Below, piece after piece: positions 34,067 through 43,334 of a stretch of 64,000 nt of DNA. A model generated the notes under the pieces. That model was not told where the DNA came from and did no database searches. It saw only the letters and a list, made by a program, of their open reading frames with translations. The position numbers and the translations under genes are program-made. The DNA is from Streptomyces sp. NBC_00414 (GTDB lineage: Bacteria; Actinomycetota; Actinomycetes; Streptomycetales; Streptomycetaceae): positions 3,658,001 through 3,722,000 of the forward strand of contig NZ_CP107935.1 of the NCBI RefSeq assembly GCF_036038375.1. Reading direction: 5' to 3'. Position 1 is the first letter of the stretch. The number at the start of each line of letters is the position of its first letter.

Positions 34067-34795
34067 TCACGCCAGGGCGGCGAGCACCAGGGCCGGTTCA
34101 AGAGTGCGGCGGACCAGCGCCTGGGCGGTCGAGGTGAGCCGGTTGCCGTTGAGGCCGCTGTAGGCGAGCAGTGCCTCCATGGCTCGCGCGGGTTCGAGCT
34201 GGCCGTGTTCGACGAGCATGCCCTGCGCCATCTCGACGGTGGCCTTCGCGGCGACGGCCGCCTGGACGTGGGTGAGGATGTCCATGGGCCTGGCGGGGTC
34301 CGGGCTCCAGTGGACCAGGGCCACGGCGGCCACGTCGGCGAGCGCCTGGGCCAGCCGCAGGTCGCCCGGCAGGAGGCCGGCCGGCGCGTTCAGCAGGAGG
34401 CTCACGGAACCGATGGTCTGGTGGTTGACCCGCAGGGGCAGCGCGTGCGCGGCGCCGTAACCCGCTTCCTGGGCCTGTGCGGTGAACCGCGGCCACCGGT
34501 CGTCGAGCCCGTCGAGATGGGTGGCGTCCACCGGCAGCCGGGTCCGGTAGCAGTCCCGGCCGGGTCCTTCCCGGGTCTGCGTCTGGACCAGTTCGGCCGA
34601 GGCCGCGTGGGCGGAGACCGACATCGTACGAAGGTCGCCGCGGACGGTGGCCATCATGACGCTGACCGTGTCGGCGCCCACGATGCCGACGCAGTGCCCG
34701 GCCAGCCGGTCCAGCAGGACCAGCGGGTCGAACCCGTCGGCGAGGGTGTCGGCCAGCCCGACGAACGCCTCGGCGAGCTGCTCTTCACGGGTCAT
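34067..34795 (-). CDS. GAF-ANTAR regulator 1
   Basis: This 242-aa protein has a GAF sensor domain (about 15-165) and a C-terminal ANTAR domain (ATVEMAQGMLVEHGQLEPARA). ANTAR domains bind paired hexaloop RNA hairpins and act as antiterminators. The GAF ligand is unknown. It overlaps GAF-ANTAR 2 by four bases (ATGA), so the two are co-translated. A 238-bp gap follows before the STAS gene. Confidence 0.88.
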   Translation of the reverse strand: MTREEQLAEAFVGLADTLADGFDPLVLLDRLAGHCVGIVGADTVSVMMATVRGDLRTMSVSAHAASAELVQTQTREGPGRDCYRTRLPVDATHLDGLDDRWPRFTAQAQEAGYGAAHALPLRVNHQTIGSVSLLLNAPAGLLPGDLRLAQALADVAAVALVHWSPDPARPMDILTHVQAAVAAKATVEMAQGMLVEHGQLEPARAMEALLAYSGLNGNRLTSTAQALVRRTLEPALVLAALA

Positions 34796-35640
34796 GACCG
34801 GTCACCGTCTCCTTCGTCGCCGAGCCGACCGCGGCCCTTCATCTGATCGTCGTCCGCTTCCGGCTGGAAGCGCAGAGTCCGGGCCAGAACGTCCTGTGCC
34901 ACCTCGGTGACCGTGCGTCCTTCCGAGAAGGCGTGTGCCCGCAATCGGTCCAGGGCCTGCTCGGGATCCGTCCCGAGTTGGACCATGACCATGCCGACGG
35001 CCTGATGGACCTCGATGTGGTCGGCTTCCGCGGCATCCACCCATGACGCTACTCCTGCTTCGTCCGCCGAAACGAAGCCGTCCGAGGCGGCTTCGAGATT
35101 CAGTACGGCGAACGTGACCGCGTCCCGGGCCAGCAGCGCGATCCGCAGGTCCCTGGGGGACAGGGGCCCGACGGTGTCCCGGTAGAGATCGAGGGTGCCG
35201 ATCGCGAGCGCGCCCGCGCCGAGCGGCAGCGAGAAGACCGCCCGGACACCCAGATCGACGGCCTGGTGGGCGAAGACCGGCCAGCGGCGGGCGTCCGGCC
35301 CCGTGGTGAGGTCCGGTGCGAGCACCGGAGCGGCCCGGTCGAGGGCGCTCTGGCAGGGGCCGTCGCCCAGCGTGTACTGCGCTTCGGCGAGGCGCGCCGC
35401 CGTGTCGTCGCTGGCACACCACAGCGCGCGTGCGGTGCGGCTGCCGGTGATCGAGATCGAGGCTCCGGTGACGGGCAGCAGGTCCACGCAGGCGCCGCAC
35501 AGCAGCTCAGGCACCCTGCGCACCTGACTGGACGAGGTCAGGGACGTGAAGGCCTCCGTGACCCGGCGACGGTCCTCCACGTCGGACGGCTGTATACGGT
35601 CGGGCATCTCGTTCTCGCCGCCGCGGTTCTCGGGCCGCAT
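34792..35640 (-). CDS. GAF-ANTAR regulator 2
   Basis: This 282-aa protein has GAF (about 40-190: ELLCGACVDLLPVTGASISI, GDGPCQSALDRAAPVLAPDL) and ANTAR (VHQAVGMVMVQLGTDPEQALD) domains and an acidic C-terminal tail. The ATG at 35640 is chosen because GGAGGTGA lies five bases upstream; an ATG at 35607 is the alternative. It heads the pair with regulator 1. Confidence 0.87.
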   Translation of the reverse strand: MRPENRGGENEMPDRIQPSDVEDRRRVTEAFTSLTSSSQVRRVPELLCGACVDLLPVTGASISITGSRTARALWCASDDTAARLAEAQYTLGDGPCQSALDRAAPVLAPDLTTGPDARRWPVFAHQAVDLGVRAVFSLPLGAGALAIGTLDLYRDTVGPLSPRDLRIALLARDAVTFAVLNLEAASDGFVSADEAGVASWVDAAEADHIEVHQAVGMVMVQLGTDPEQALDRLRAHAFSEGRTVTEVAQDVLARTLRFQPEADDDQMKGRGRLGDEGDGDRS

Positions 35641-36996
35641 CGGCTTCACCTCCGCCCGGTCGCACGGCCAGCAGCATGATCCACCAGTATCGCCCACGCG
35701 GACACCTCTGGAGGGCCGCCACCGGCCCGTCGCGCCCCGTCGGGCCGCGACGCTCGTGTCCCCCAGTGTCGTCCTCCCGGCCGCTCCGGGCTCTCACCGG
35801 TCCCGACCCGTACCGTTCCGGGTCGCACAGGTTCCGACTCGTACCGGTTCCGGCCGGGGTGGCTGTGGGGCCGTACAGCGAGCGACCGCACGGCCGCCGG
35901 ATCGGTGGCCGCGTCACCCGTTCCCGGTACGCCGTCCGTGAGTGGCCGGTCACCCTCTGTTCGGCGGAGCCGGTCCGGCCTAGGGTGACCGGTGCCCCGG
36001 CCCCCGGCCCCCGGCGGAACATCGTGTGCGTCGTCGAACCCGTGCGCCGAAACCGAGGTGAGGGCCTTGCGAAGGGGACTTCGTGCCCGGGAGCGCCGGC
36101 ACGCGGCGACCGGCTTCGCCGGACGGCTCGCCGTCCCCGCACCGTGCGCCGTTCGGCCGCCGCCCCGCCCCGTCCCCCTGAAGTCCGACGTCCAGGGCGG
36201 TGGCGGAGCCCCGCCTTCCCCCGGACCTCGTCCCGTCCCTGCCCTCCGCGCGTTCCCGGTCTCCCGTCCGCCCTCGGGAAAGGCACTCTTCCGAACGCTC
36301 CGCCCGCACCGCGAACCCGTCTGCCGCACGAGCGCTCCACACCGGATTCCCTACGACCGAAAAGGGAGTGATCCGATCCGATGAGGATCCTGGTCGGCTA
36401 CGTCGGCGAGCCCGGCACGGCCGTCGACGTCCGGGCCGGGCGGACGTCCGTCGAGCGGGAGGCGCCCGTTGGTGACCGAGACCGACGAGCAGGGATTCCC
36501 GCCCACGGGGCGGCTGTGGGAGGCGTTCGTGGTGGAACCGTCCCGCGGGCTGCGCGCCGGCGCGTCCAGAAGCCACGGCGTCGCGCGGGGCAGCGGCCGA
36601 ACCACTCCGAGGAAGGAGAACGAGAAGAAGGAGACGAAGGAGAACGAGGGCCCGGGTCGGCGCCGGAGCGACCCGGGGCGGCGGCGAAAGGACCGGGACT
36701 TCGTGAAGCCGGGCGGACGGTCAGGTTCCGAAACTTGCCCCGGACCCGCTCAGCTGCCCCTGGCGCCCGTGCCCATGCGCCCCGGGACGGTCACCGGTGC
36801 GTAAAACTTCGCGCCCGCGAAAAGAAGCGGGCCGGAATATACCACCGCCGTCCACCCACCGTAGTCGCGCGATGGCGCCATGTGCTTGGCTGTCAGTGGA
36901 GCGAACAGCAGCAACTCGACCCGACAGCGAAACCTGGGCGCCCGCGGACCCTTCGCTCCGGCTCGGCATCCACACCCAGCCGTCAGGACACGCGTG
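35641..36996. other. 1.36-kb stretch without a convincing gene
   Basis: Many frames are open because of GC content, but none resembles a known family. Two overlapping plus-strand frames start with plausible sites: 36381 (MRILVGYVGEPGTAVDV, after GGGAG) and 36469 (VTETDEQGFPPTGRLWEAF, after GGGAGG). Third-position GC bias is good in the first about 90 bases of one and then passes to the other, as in a decayed or frameshifted gene. A purine-rich tract (36607-36640) follows. The region may also hold promoters of both flanking GAF-ANTAR genes. Confidence 0.4.
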
Positions 36997-37752
36997 ATGA
37001 AGACCGAACCGCTCGCAACCACTGAGGCGCAGGAACTGGCCGCGAACCTGCTCGCCCTGGTCGACGCGCCGTCCCGGGGCGAGAGCGAGGAGCGCCTCCT
37101 GCGGCGGCTCACGCGGGTCGCGGTCCTCGTGCCCGGTGTGGAGGCGGCAGCCTGCAGCCTGGCCGGCCCGGAGGGTCCCCTGCACACGGCCGCGTCCGAC
37201 GAACGGACACGCCGGCTGGAATGCCTGCAGGTCGAGTCGAGGGAAGGGCCCTGCCTGGACATCACCCGAGGCGAGGGGCCCCTGGCCGACATTCCGATGT
37301 CCCACCCGCACAGCCGGACCCGCTGGCCCCGCTTCACCAGCCGTGTCCTGTCCGAGGGCTTCACCGCCGTCACGGCCCTGCCCCTGCATCATCAGGAACG
37401 GACCCTGGGCGCGCTCGATCTCTACCACCAGCACGGCCGACTGGGGTCGTCGGGCGTCCGGTGGGCCCGGCTTCTCGCCGACGCCACGGCCGTCGGTCTG
37501 GCCCATCGCGATGTGCTGCGCGACGCGCTCGTCCGGGGTGATCAGCTGCAGACCGCGCTGAACAGCAGAGTCGTCATCGAGCAGGCCAAGGGCATCCTCG
37601 CCGAACGCTTCGACTGCGACCTCCAGGAGGCGTTCGAGCGGCTGCGCGGCCATGCCCGCACGACCCGGACGAAGCTTTCCGACCTGGCCACGCTGATCGT
37701 CTCCAACCCGGCCGACAGCCCGCCCTTTCCGCGGCAGCGCCGGGCCCCCTGA
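36997..37752 (+). CDS. GAF-ANTAR regulator 3
   Basis: This 251-aa protein has a GAF domain (about 35-180, SREGPCLDITRGEGPLADI) and a C-terminal ANTAR domain (RVVIEQAKGILAERFDCDLQE). The ATG at 36997 is chosen by homology-like start and AGGA nine bases upstream; open frame continues upstream to 36880. It points away from regulators 1 and 2. It shares the ANTAR motif EQAKG with regulator 4. Confidence 0.87.
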   Translation: MKTEPLATTEAQELAANLLALVDAPSRGESEERLLRRLTRVAVLVPGVEAAACSLAGPEGPLHTAASDERTRRLECLQVESREGPCLDITRGEGPLADIPMSHPHSRTRWPRFTSRVLSEGFTAVTALPLHHQERTLGALDLYHQHGRLGSSGVRWARLLADATAVGLAHRDVLRDALVRGDQLQTALNSRVVIEQAKGILAERFDCDLQEAFERLRGHARTTRTKLSDLATLIVSNPADSPPFPRQRRAP

Positions 37753-38073
37753 CGACTGTCGCGCCGACCGCGGTCGGCGGCGCCGGTCCGTCCCGGCCGG
37801 TCCGTCCCGGCCGGCTCGTCGCTGTGGCCGCGGTCGCTGTCACGGCCACGGCCGGCGCTCGAACATGACAGCGGCGCCTCCCCCGCACCCGCTCGCCGAA
37901 CAGGCCCTGGGCGTCCCGTAGTTGACCATCGAACCCGAGCCGTCATCGTCGTAGGCTGAAGGCATCGGCCGTTCCGTCGGCCGTTCTCGCCGGCCGGGAA
38001 CCGTGGCGGCACAGGGCCCGGCAGGGCGTTGTATCGGCAGAGAGGCACAGCCGAGGACAGGGAGGACGCCGGA
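37753..38073. other. Gap with 18-bp palindrome and 14-bp tandem repeat
   Basis: A perfect 18-bp palindrome, CGCCGACCGCGGTCGGCG, covers 37762-37779, ten bases after the stop of GAF-ANTAR 3, and probably ends its mRNA. The unit ggtccgtcccggcc occurs twice in tandem at 37785 and 37799. A promoter for GAF-ANTAR 4 is expected, but none is clear. Confidence 0.5.
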
Positions 38074-38814
38074 ATGCCAGAGCAGCCGCGCGAGGAGCGG
38101 TTGGCCGCCGCCTTCGCGGAGCTCGCCACCACCCTGACCGGCGAGTTCGACGACATGCACTTCCTGCGCACCCTGTCCGAACGCTGCGTCGACCTGCTGG
38201 ACATCGCGGCCGCGGGTGTCGTCCTGGCCGCGTCCCGGGACGGCCGGGCGGAGGTCACGGGGTCCGACTCCCGCACCCGCGGCCTGGAACGGAACGGCGT
38301 GGACTGGGGCGAGGGGCCGTGCCAGGACTGTCTGCGCACCGGCGATCCCGTCGAGGGAGTCGCCCTCGACCACCCCGACACGGGTACGGCCTGGCCCCGC
38401 TTCAGCCGCAGGGCCCGCCGTCTGGGCTTCCACTCGGTCGCCGCGACACCGTTGCGCGTACGGGACGAGGTGGTCGGCGCCCTGAGCCTGTATCTGAGCG
38501 TTCCCGGCACACCGGACCCCGGCCGGCTCAGGCTGGGCCGGGCCCTCGCCGACTTCGCCGCCATCCCGATAGTGCAGCAGCGCGAACTGCGCCGGCAGAT
38601 GCGGCTCACCGAGCAGCTGGAGACCGCGCTGGAGTCCCGCATCCTCGTCGAGCAGGCCAAGGGTGCCCTCGCCCAGCAGCGCCGGATCAGCGTGGACGAG
38701 GCCTTCGCGCTGCTGCGCGACCACGCCCGCTCGCGCCGTCGCCGGATCTCGGCCGTGGCCCGGGAGGTCCTGGACGGCACCGGGGACCTGCCGCTCTCCG
38801 AGCCCGCGGACTGA
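38074..38814 (+). CDS. GAF-ANTAR regulator 4
   Basis: This 246-aa protein has GAF (about 20-165, WGEGPCQDCLRTGDPVEGV) and ANTAR (RILVEQAKGALAQQRRISVDE) domains. The ATG at 38074 follows GGGAGGA. Cys residues in the GAF (GPCQDC) could sense redox state, which is speculation. It is followed after 40 bases by a short AraC-type gene. Confidence 0.88.
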   Translation: MPEQPREERLAAAFAELATTLTGEFDDMHFLRTLSERCVDLLDIAAAGVVLAASRDGRAEVTGSDSRTRGLERNGVDWGEGPCQDCLRTGDPVEGVALDHPDTGTAWPRFSRRARRLGFHSVAATPLRVRDEVVGALSLYLSVPGTPDPGRLRLGRALADFAAIPIVQQRELRRQMRLTEQLETALESRILVEQAKGALAQQRRISVDEAFALLRDHARSRRRRISAVAREVLDGTGDLPLSEPAD

Positions 38815-38853
38815 TCCGGGGGCACTGTCAGTGGGCCGTGGGATGCTGAGGGC

Positions 38854-39267
38854 ATGACCACGGAGGACTTGGTCCGACTGCGCAAGGCACGCGACCGGAT
38901 GGACCGTGAGTACGCCGAGCCGCTGGACGTGCCCATGCTCGCGCGCACCGCGCTGATGTCCCCGGGCCACTTCCAGCGCAGCTTCCGCGCGGCCTTCGGC
39001 GAGACGCCGTACGGCTATCTCATGACACGCCGCATCGAGCGCGCGAAGGCACTGCTCCGGCGCGGCGACCTGAGCGTCACGGAGGTCTGCTTCGCGGTGG
39101 GATGTACGTCGCTCGGTTCGTTCAGCTCCCGCTTCACGGAGCTGGTCGGAGAGACGCCGAGCGCGTACCGGGCGCGGTCGCACGAGCCGGGGGCGGCGAT
39201 CCCGGCATGCGTGGCGAAGACGTACACGCGACCGGTGCGCCGTGCCGCGGCGAAACCTCTAGCGTGA
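38854..39267 (+). CDS. Short AraC-family DNA-binding protein
   Basis: This 137-aa protein consists almost only of the AraC double helix-turn-helix (LARTALMSPGHFQRSFRAAF, then SVTEVCFAVGCTSLGSFSSR). There is no ligand-binding domain. It is four bases upstream of the VOC gene, likely one operon, and may control it. Confidence 0.88.
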   Translation: MTTEDLVRLRKARDRMDREYAEPLDVPMLARTALMSPGHFQRSFRAAFGETPYGYLMTRRIERAKALLRRGDLSVTEVCFAVGCTSLGSFSSRFTELVGETPSAYRARSHEPGAAIPACVAKTYTRPVRRAAAKPLA

Positions 39268-39271
39268 GGGC

Positions 39272-39700
39272 ATGGACCTCAAAATCTCGCAGTGCTTCAT
39301 CTCGGTCGACGATCACGACCGGGCGCTCGCCTTCTACCGTGACGTGCTGGGCCTGGAGGTCCGCAACGACGTCGGTTTCGAGGGCATGCGCTGGGTCACT
39401 GTCGGTCCACCGCTCCAGCCGGACGTCGAGATCGTCCTGGAACCGCCCCTGGCCGATCCGAACGCGCCGGCGGCGGACCGGCAGGCGGTGGCCGAACTGC
39501 TGGCCAAGGGGCTGCTCCGCGGCGTCATCTTCACCACGGAGAACTGCGACGCGACGTACGAGCGGCTGCTCGCCGCGGACGCCGACGTCCTCCAGGAACC
39601 GATGGACCAGCCGTACGGAGTCCGTGACTGCGCGGTCCGCGACCCCGCGGGCAACCTGCTGCGCTTCACCCAGCGCAAGACCGCGGGCTCGGACAGCTGA
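39272..39700 (+). CDS. VOC family (glyoxalase-like) protein
   Basis: This 142-aa metalloenzyme-like protein has two beta-alpha-beta-beta-beta modules (LKISQCFISVDDHDRALAFY, and YGVRDCAVRDPAGNLLRFTQ). The family includes glyoxalase, dioxygenases and antibiotic-binding proteins; the substrate is unknown. It is co-directional with the AraC-type gene. Confidence 0.87.
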   Translation: MDLKISQCFISVDDHDRALAFYRDVLGLEVRNDVGFEGMRWVTVGPPLQPDVEIVLEPPLADPNAPAADRQAVAELLAKGLLRGVIFTTENCDATYERLLAADADVLQEPMDQPYGVRDCAVRDPAGNLLRFTQRKTAGSDS

Positions 39701-39745
39701 CCGCCGGCCGGTGGCCGACGGCCACCGGCCATCGGGACCTGCCGG

Positions 39746-40018
39746 TCAGGAACTCCGCTCCGAGCCCGGGCGTGGCTCCTCGGGCGGGCCCGGCTCGGTC
39801 ATGCGCGCGGGCTCCGCCTCGGCGGCCGTCAGGATCGGCCCCGTCGCGGGCTTCGCGGGCTCCTGCCCCGCCTCACCCGCCTCGTAGCTCGCGCATCGGA
39901 AGTTACGACAGGGGCCGGGGCCCCACACAGGCACGAAGACGCCCAGGGTCTTGTGCCGACGCACGACCATGTCGACGGACTGCTTGCAGACCGGACAGAG
40001 GAACTCATCACTGGCCAT
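39746..40018 (-). CDS. Hypothetical small zinc-ribbon-like protein
   Basis: This 90-aa protein is not recognised by function. The N-terminal half carries FLCPVCKQS and PCRNFRCAS, a possible four-Cys metal site. The C-terminal half is Pro/Glu/Ala-rich and disordered. Confidence 0.7.
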   Translation of the reverse strand: MASDEFLCPVCKQSVDMVVRRHKTLGVFVPVWGPGPCRNFRCASYEAGEAGQEPAKPATGPILTAAEAEPARMTEPGPPEEPRPGSERSS

Positions 40019-40073
40019 ACCCTCAGGATATTGCGGGACGAGCCGGGCCGACAGGCGAGCGGCACCCCCGGAA

Positions 40074-40658
40074 TCAGCGCTTCCTGCTGTACGTCCGCAC
40101 GACCGCCCCGTTCTTGAACGTACGCACCTCGCCGAGCGTGAACTCGCTGACCGCGAAACCGGAGCCGAACATCGGCATGCCGGTGCCCAGCACGATGGGG
40201 TACGTCTTGATGACCAGCTCGTCGACCTCGTCGATCAGCTCGCCCGCGATCTGCGCGCCACCGCACAGATAGATGCCGAAGTCGCCGTCCTCCGCCTTGA
40301 GTTCGCGGACCTTGCCGACCAGGTCGTCGGCGACGATCTCGACGTTCGGGTCGGGCGACTCCTTGAGCGTGCGCGAGGCCACGTACTCGCGCATGTGGGC
40401 GTACGGGCTGGTGACGCCGATCCCCAGCGCCAGGTCGTAGCTGCCGCGGCCCTGGACGATCGTGTCGTACTTCTGGTTCGCCAGGTCGTCGAGGCCCGCC
40501 GCGCGACGCCCGTGGGTTGGCATCGTCTCGGGATACTCGGCCTTGAGGAACTCGAAGAACTCCTCGTCCACGAAGGGGTACATCGACGCCGCGTCGCCGC
40601 CCGGATCGCCGATGAAGCCGTCGATCGAGCAGGCGATGAAATACGTGAGCTTTCGCAA
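40074..40658 (-). CDS. Dihydrofolate reductase family protein (RibD C-terminal-like)
   Basis: This 194-aa protein starts MRKLTYFIACSIDGFIGDP, typical of the DHFR/RibD_C group of NADPH-dependent reductases. Further motifs are YDTIVQGRGSYDLAL and IYLCGGAQIAGELID. The true substrate is unknown. It is divergent from a TetR gene, with a shared operator-like repeat between them. Confidence 0.88.
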   Translation of the reverse strand: MRKLTYFIACSIDGFIGDPGGDAASMYPFVDEEFFEFLKAEYPETMPTHGRRAAGLDDLANQKYDTIVQGRGSYDLALGIGVTSPYAHMREYVASRTLKESPDPNVEIVADDLVGKVRELKAEDGDFGIYLCGGAQIAGELIDEVDELVIKTYPIVLGTGMPMFGSGFAVSEFTLGEVRTFKNGAVVRTYSRKR

Positions 40659-40683
40659 GCCGGTTCCTTTCCGTAGGCTGCTT

Positions 40684-40721
40684 CAACCACTCCATTCATA
40701 GTGCTTCACTTGTAGTGGTTG
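40684..40721. promoter_or_regulatory. TetR operator candidate
   Basis: CAACCACT (40684-40691) and AGTGGTTG (40714-40721) form an inverted repeat, with a nested CACT-tgt-AGTG at 40708-40718 and an AGTG half-site near 40699. It lies between the DHFR-like gene and the divergent tetR gene, where a local repressor would be expected to bind. Confidence 0.6.
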
Positions 40722-40776
40722 CAAGGTGATTTCCGGAGATCCCGGTACGGGGCTCAAGTGGGAGAAAGGATTCCGG

Positions 40777-41373
40777 ATGGTGAGCAACCCGCAGCGCCGG
40801 GCCGCCCTGGTCGACGCCGGTGTGGAGGTACTGGCGCGCGAGGGGGCCCGCGGGCTGACCTTCCGCGCGGTGGACGCCGAGGCCGGGGTGCCGGTGGGCA
40901 CCGCCTCGAACTACTTCACCGGCCGCGACGACCTGCTCCGGCAGATCGACGCCCGGCTGCACGAACGGCTCGCCCCGGACCCGGAGGCCCTGGCCGAGCT
41001 CCTGAAGGCACCGAGGGACCACGTGCTGATCACGGCCTTCATGCACGACCTCATGGCCCGCGCCCAACGGGACCGCACCGGCTATCTCGGCCTGCTGGAA
41101 ATGCGCCTGGAGGCCACCCGCCGCCCCGAACTGCGGGCCTCCTACACGAAGACCGTCCGGGCCGACCTCGAACACGGCATGGAGTTCCACCGCGCCGCGG
41201 GCCTCCCGGGCGGCGACGAGACCGTGGCGATCCTGTACGTCGCCATGCTCGGCCTGATCCTCGAACACCTGACCCTGCCGGGGGTACTGGACGGCGTACT
41301 CCCGGGCGTGAGCGTCCCGGACGGCCTGGTGGAACGAATCGTCACCACCATCGTCCCGCCGCCCACAGCCTGA
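40777..41373 (+). CDS. TetR family transcriptional regulator
   Basis: This 198-aa repressor has the TetR helix-turn-helix (GARGLTFRAVDAEAGVPVGT, then SNYFTGRDDLL) and an all-helical ligand domain. The ATG at 40777 follows GGAGAAAGGA; a start at 40726 would add unrelated residues. It likely controls the divergent DHFR-like reductase and itself. Confidence 0.9.
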   Translation: MVSNPQRRAALVDAGVEVLAREGARGLTFRAVDAEAGVPVGTASNYFTGRDDLLRQIDARLHERLAPDPEALAELLKAPRDHVLITAFMHDLMARAQRDRTGYLGLLEMRLEATRRPELRASYTKTVRADLEHGMEFHRAAGLPGGDETVAILYVAMLGLILEHLTLPGVLDGVLPGVSVPDGLVERIVTTIVPPPTA

Positions 41374-41375
41374 CG

Positions 41376-41394
41376 CGCGCCCCGAAAGGGCGCG
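41376..41394. terminator. Terminator between tetR and the GNAT gene
   Basis: CGCGCCC-cgaaa-GGGCGCG hairpin, 7-bp stem, just after the tetR stop and between two converging genes. Confidence 0.6.
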
Positions 41395-41430
41395 GGGAAC
41401 CGCGCGACCGGCCCCCACCGGGCCCGCGGC

Positions 41431-42051
41431 CTACGAACCACCCTCTTGGCGAAGCGCCCCGCGGGGCGCTTCCCGCCACATGGGCCACATGGGCGGCCCC
41501 GCGGGCAAAGCAACCTCCCTGCCCGTGAACACGAACCCGAGCCGCTCGTAGAGCGCTCGACCACGCGCACTGCTCGCCTCCAGGTACGCGGCCGTGCCCT
41601 CGCTGTCACAACGGTCGAGCACGTGCTGGACGAGGGCCGTACCGAGCCCCTCCCCCTGCCGCCCCGGCCTGACGGCGATCATCCACAGATACTCGTGAGC
41701 CGCGCCCACCGGGTGCACCTCGCCGGTCAGCCGGGCGATCAGCTCGACCCGTTCGTTGCCGGGATCGACTGCCTCGCGCAGCTGGGCCGGCCCGTCCTCG
41801 TCCTCCTCGTGCGCCTCCGCCGGCATCGACAGCCACAGCGCGCAGGCCGAACCGTCCTCCGTGACGTCCACGTATCCCGCGTCGAGCACGATGTCGAGGA
41901 AGGCCCTCATCAGCAGGGGGTGCGTACGCCGCCGGTGGTCCGCGTCGGGAAAGACCCAGCTGCTCACCGGATCGTCCTGGAAGGCCTCGTCGAGAAGCCG
42001 CGTCACGTCCTCCCGGTCCCCCGCGCCCGCTCTTCGGATCCCCACGCCCAT
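41431..42051 (-). CDS. GNAT family N-acetyltransferase
   Basis: This 206-aa protein has the acetyl-CoA-binding motif VRPGRQGEGLGTALV (about 130) and the late segment RALYERLGFVFTGRE. The acceptor substrate is unknown. It is a single gene on the minus strand. Confidence 0.88.
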   Translation of the reverse strand: MGVGIRRAGAGDREDVTRLLDEAFQDDPVSSWVFPDADHRRRTHPLLMRAFLDIVLDAGYVDVTEDGSACALWLSMPAEAHEEDEDGPAQLREAVDPGNERVELIARLTGEVHPVGAAHEYLWMIAVRPGRQGEGLGTALVQHVLDRCDSEGTAAYLEASSARGRALYERLGFVFTGREVALPAGPPMWPMWREAPRGALRQEGGS

Positions 42052-42269
42052 ACCCCGCCCCTTAGCCTCAACGACCCTTTCCCCACTGGCCGTTGCAGCC
42101 TAGGCGATCACCCCGTCCGGGGGTGGCGGGTCCCGCGCACCGTGGGGATGCGCGGGGCCCGCCCGGAACCGGAACCTCTCCGCCCCGCCGCGCCGTCAGG
42201 TGCCGCACGCGACAGAGAACTCCGGCGTCTCGGTCGGCCGTCTCAGTCGGCCGTCTCGGTCGGCCCTCC

Positions 42270-43334
42270 TCACGAGTCCCGGCGTGTCACGAACTCCGCC
42301 AGGGACAGCAGACCTTCCGCCGCCTCCGGGTCCGGGACGGCACGGGAGAGATGGCCCAGGGCCCGCGCCATCCGGTCGGCGGCCTGGATCTGGGCCCAGT
42401 CGCGGCCACCCGCCCGCTCGACGGCGAGGACCGTGCGCTCCAGATCGCCGTCACGGTAGGGAGCCCGGTACAGCTCGGCCAGCTCGGCGCCGGCCGGTGT
42501 GCCGGAAGCGAGCGCCGCGACCACGGGAAGGGATTTCTTGCGGGCCATCAGGTCCGCCCCGGCCGGTTTGCCGGTGCGCCCCGGGTCCCCCCAGATACCG
42601 ATCACGTCGTCGATGAACTGGAAGGCGAGCCCGGCCTCCCGCCCGAACGCGTCGAGCGCCTCGACATCCTCGTCGTCGGCGCCCGCGTACAGCGCCCCCA
42701 CCGCGCACGCGCATCCCAGGAGCGCGCCGGTCTTGGCCTCGGCCATGACGAGCACCTCGTCGAGCGTGATGTCGTCGGGACCACGACGCTCCAGCGCGGT
42801 GTCGGCGTGCTGTCCCGCGCAGAGCTCGACGACACACCTCGCGAGCCGCGCCGCCGCAGCGGCGGAGGCCGGATGCGGATCCTCGGCGAGCAGCCGATGC
42901 GCCAGTGCCTGCAGCGAGTCCCCCGCGAGGACCGCGTCGGCGTCGCCGAACACGGCCCACGCGGTGGGCCGGTGCCTGCGGGTGGTGTCCCGGTCCATCA
43001 CGTCGTCGTGCAGCAGCGTGAAGTTGTGCACCAACTCCACCGCGGCGGCGGCCCGGACGGCCGCCGTCCGCCGGCCGCCGAGTGCCCCGGTCGCGGCCAG
43101 TACGAGCGCGGGCCTGATGGCCTTGCCCGCGTTGCCCGCGGCCGGGGTGCCGTCCGCGTGCTGCCATCCGAAGTGGTGGAGCGCGACCCTGCGTATCGGG
43201 TCGGGCAGCGAGTCGACGGCCCGGCGCAGTTCGGGTTCGACGGAAATCCGGGCCCGGTCGAGGACCACGGCCGCCTCCTGCCCGCTCGAACCCGCCCACG
43301 GGAGCGCCTCGGATGCTGTGCTGACGGACGTCAC
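42270..43334 (-). CDS. Polyprenyl diphosphate synthase, probable encapsulin cargo
   Basis: This 354-aa trans-isoprenyl diphosphate synthase has the first Asp-rich motif LLHDDVMD (about 108). The second region reads FQFIDDVIG, so the last Asp of the usual DDxxD is Gly. It would condense isopentenyl units onto an allylic diphosphate. The N-terminal 35 residues (TASEALPWAGSSGQ) look disordered, which fits a cargo-loading tail for family 2 encapsulins. The GTG at 43334 overlaps the stop of the shell gene by four bases (GTGA), so enzyme and shell are co-translated. Confidence 0.88.
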   Translation of the reverse strand: MTSVSTASEALPWAGSSGQEAAVVLDRARISVEPELRRAVDSLPDPIRRVALHHFGWQHADGTPAAGNAGKAIRPALVLAATGALGGRRTAAVRAAAAVELVHNFTLLHDDVMDRDTTRRHRPTAWAVFGDADAVLAGDSLQALAHRLLAEDPHPASAAAAARLARCVVELCAGQHADTALERRGPDDITLDEVLVMAEAKTGALLGCACAVGALYAGADDEDVEALDAFGREAGLAFQFIDDVIGIWGDPGRTGKPAGADLMARKKSLPVVAALASGTPAGAELAELYRAPYRDGDLERTVLAVERAGGRDWAQIQAADRMARALGHLSRAVPDPEAAEGLLSLAEFVTRRDS

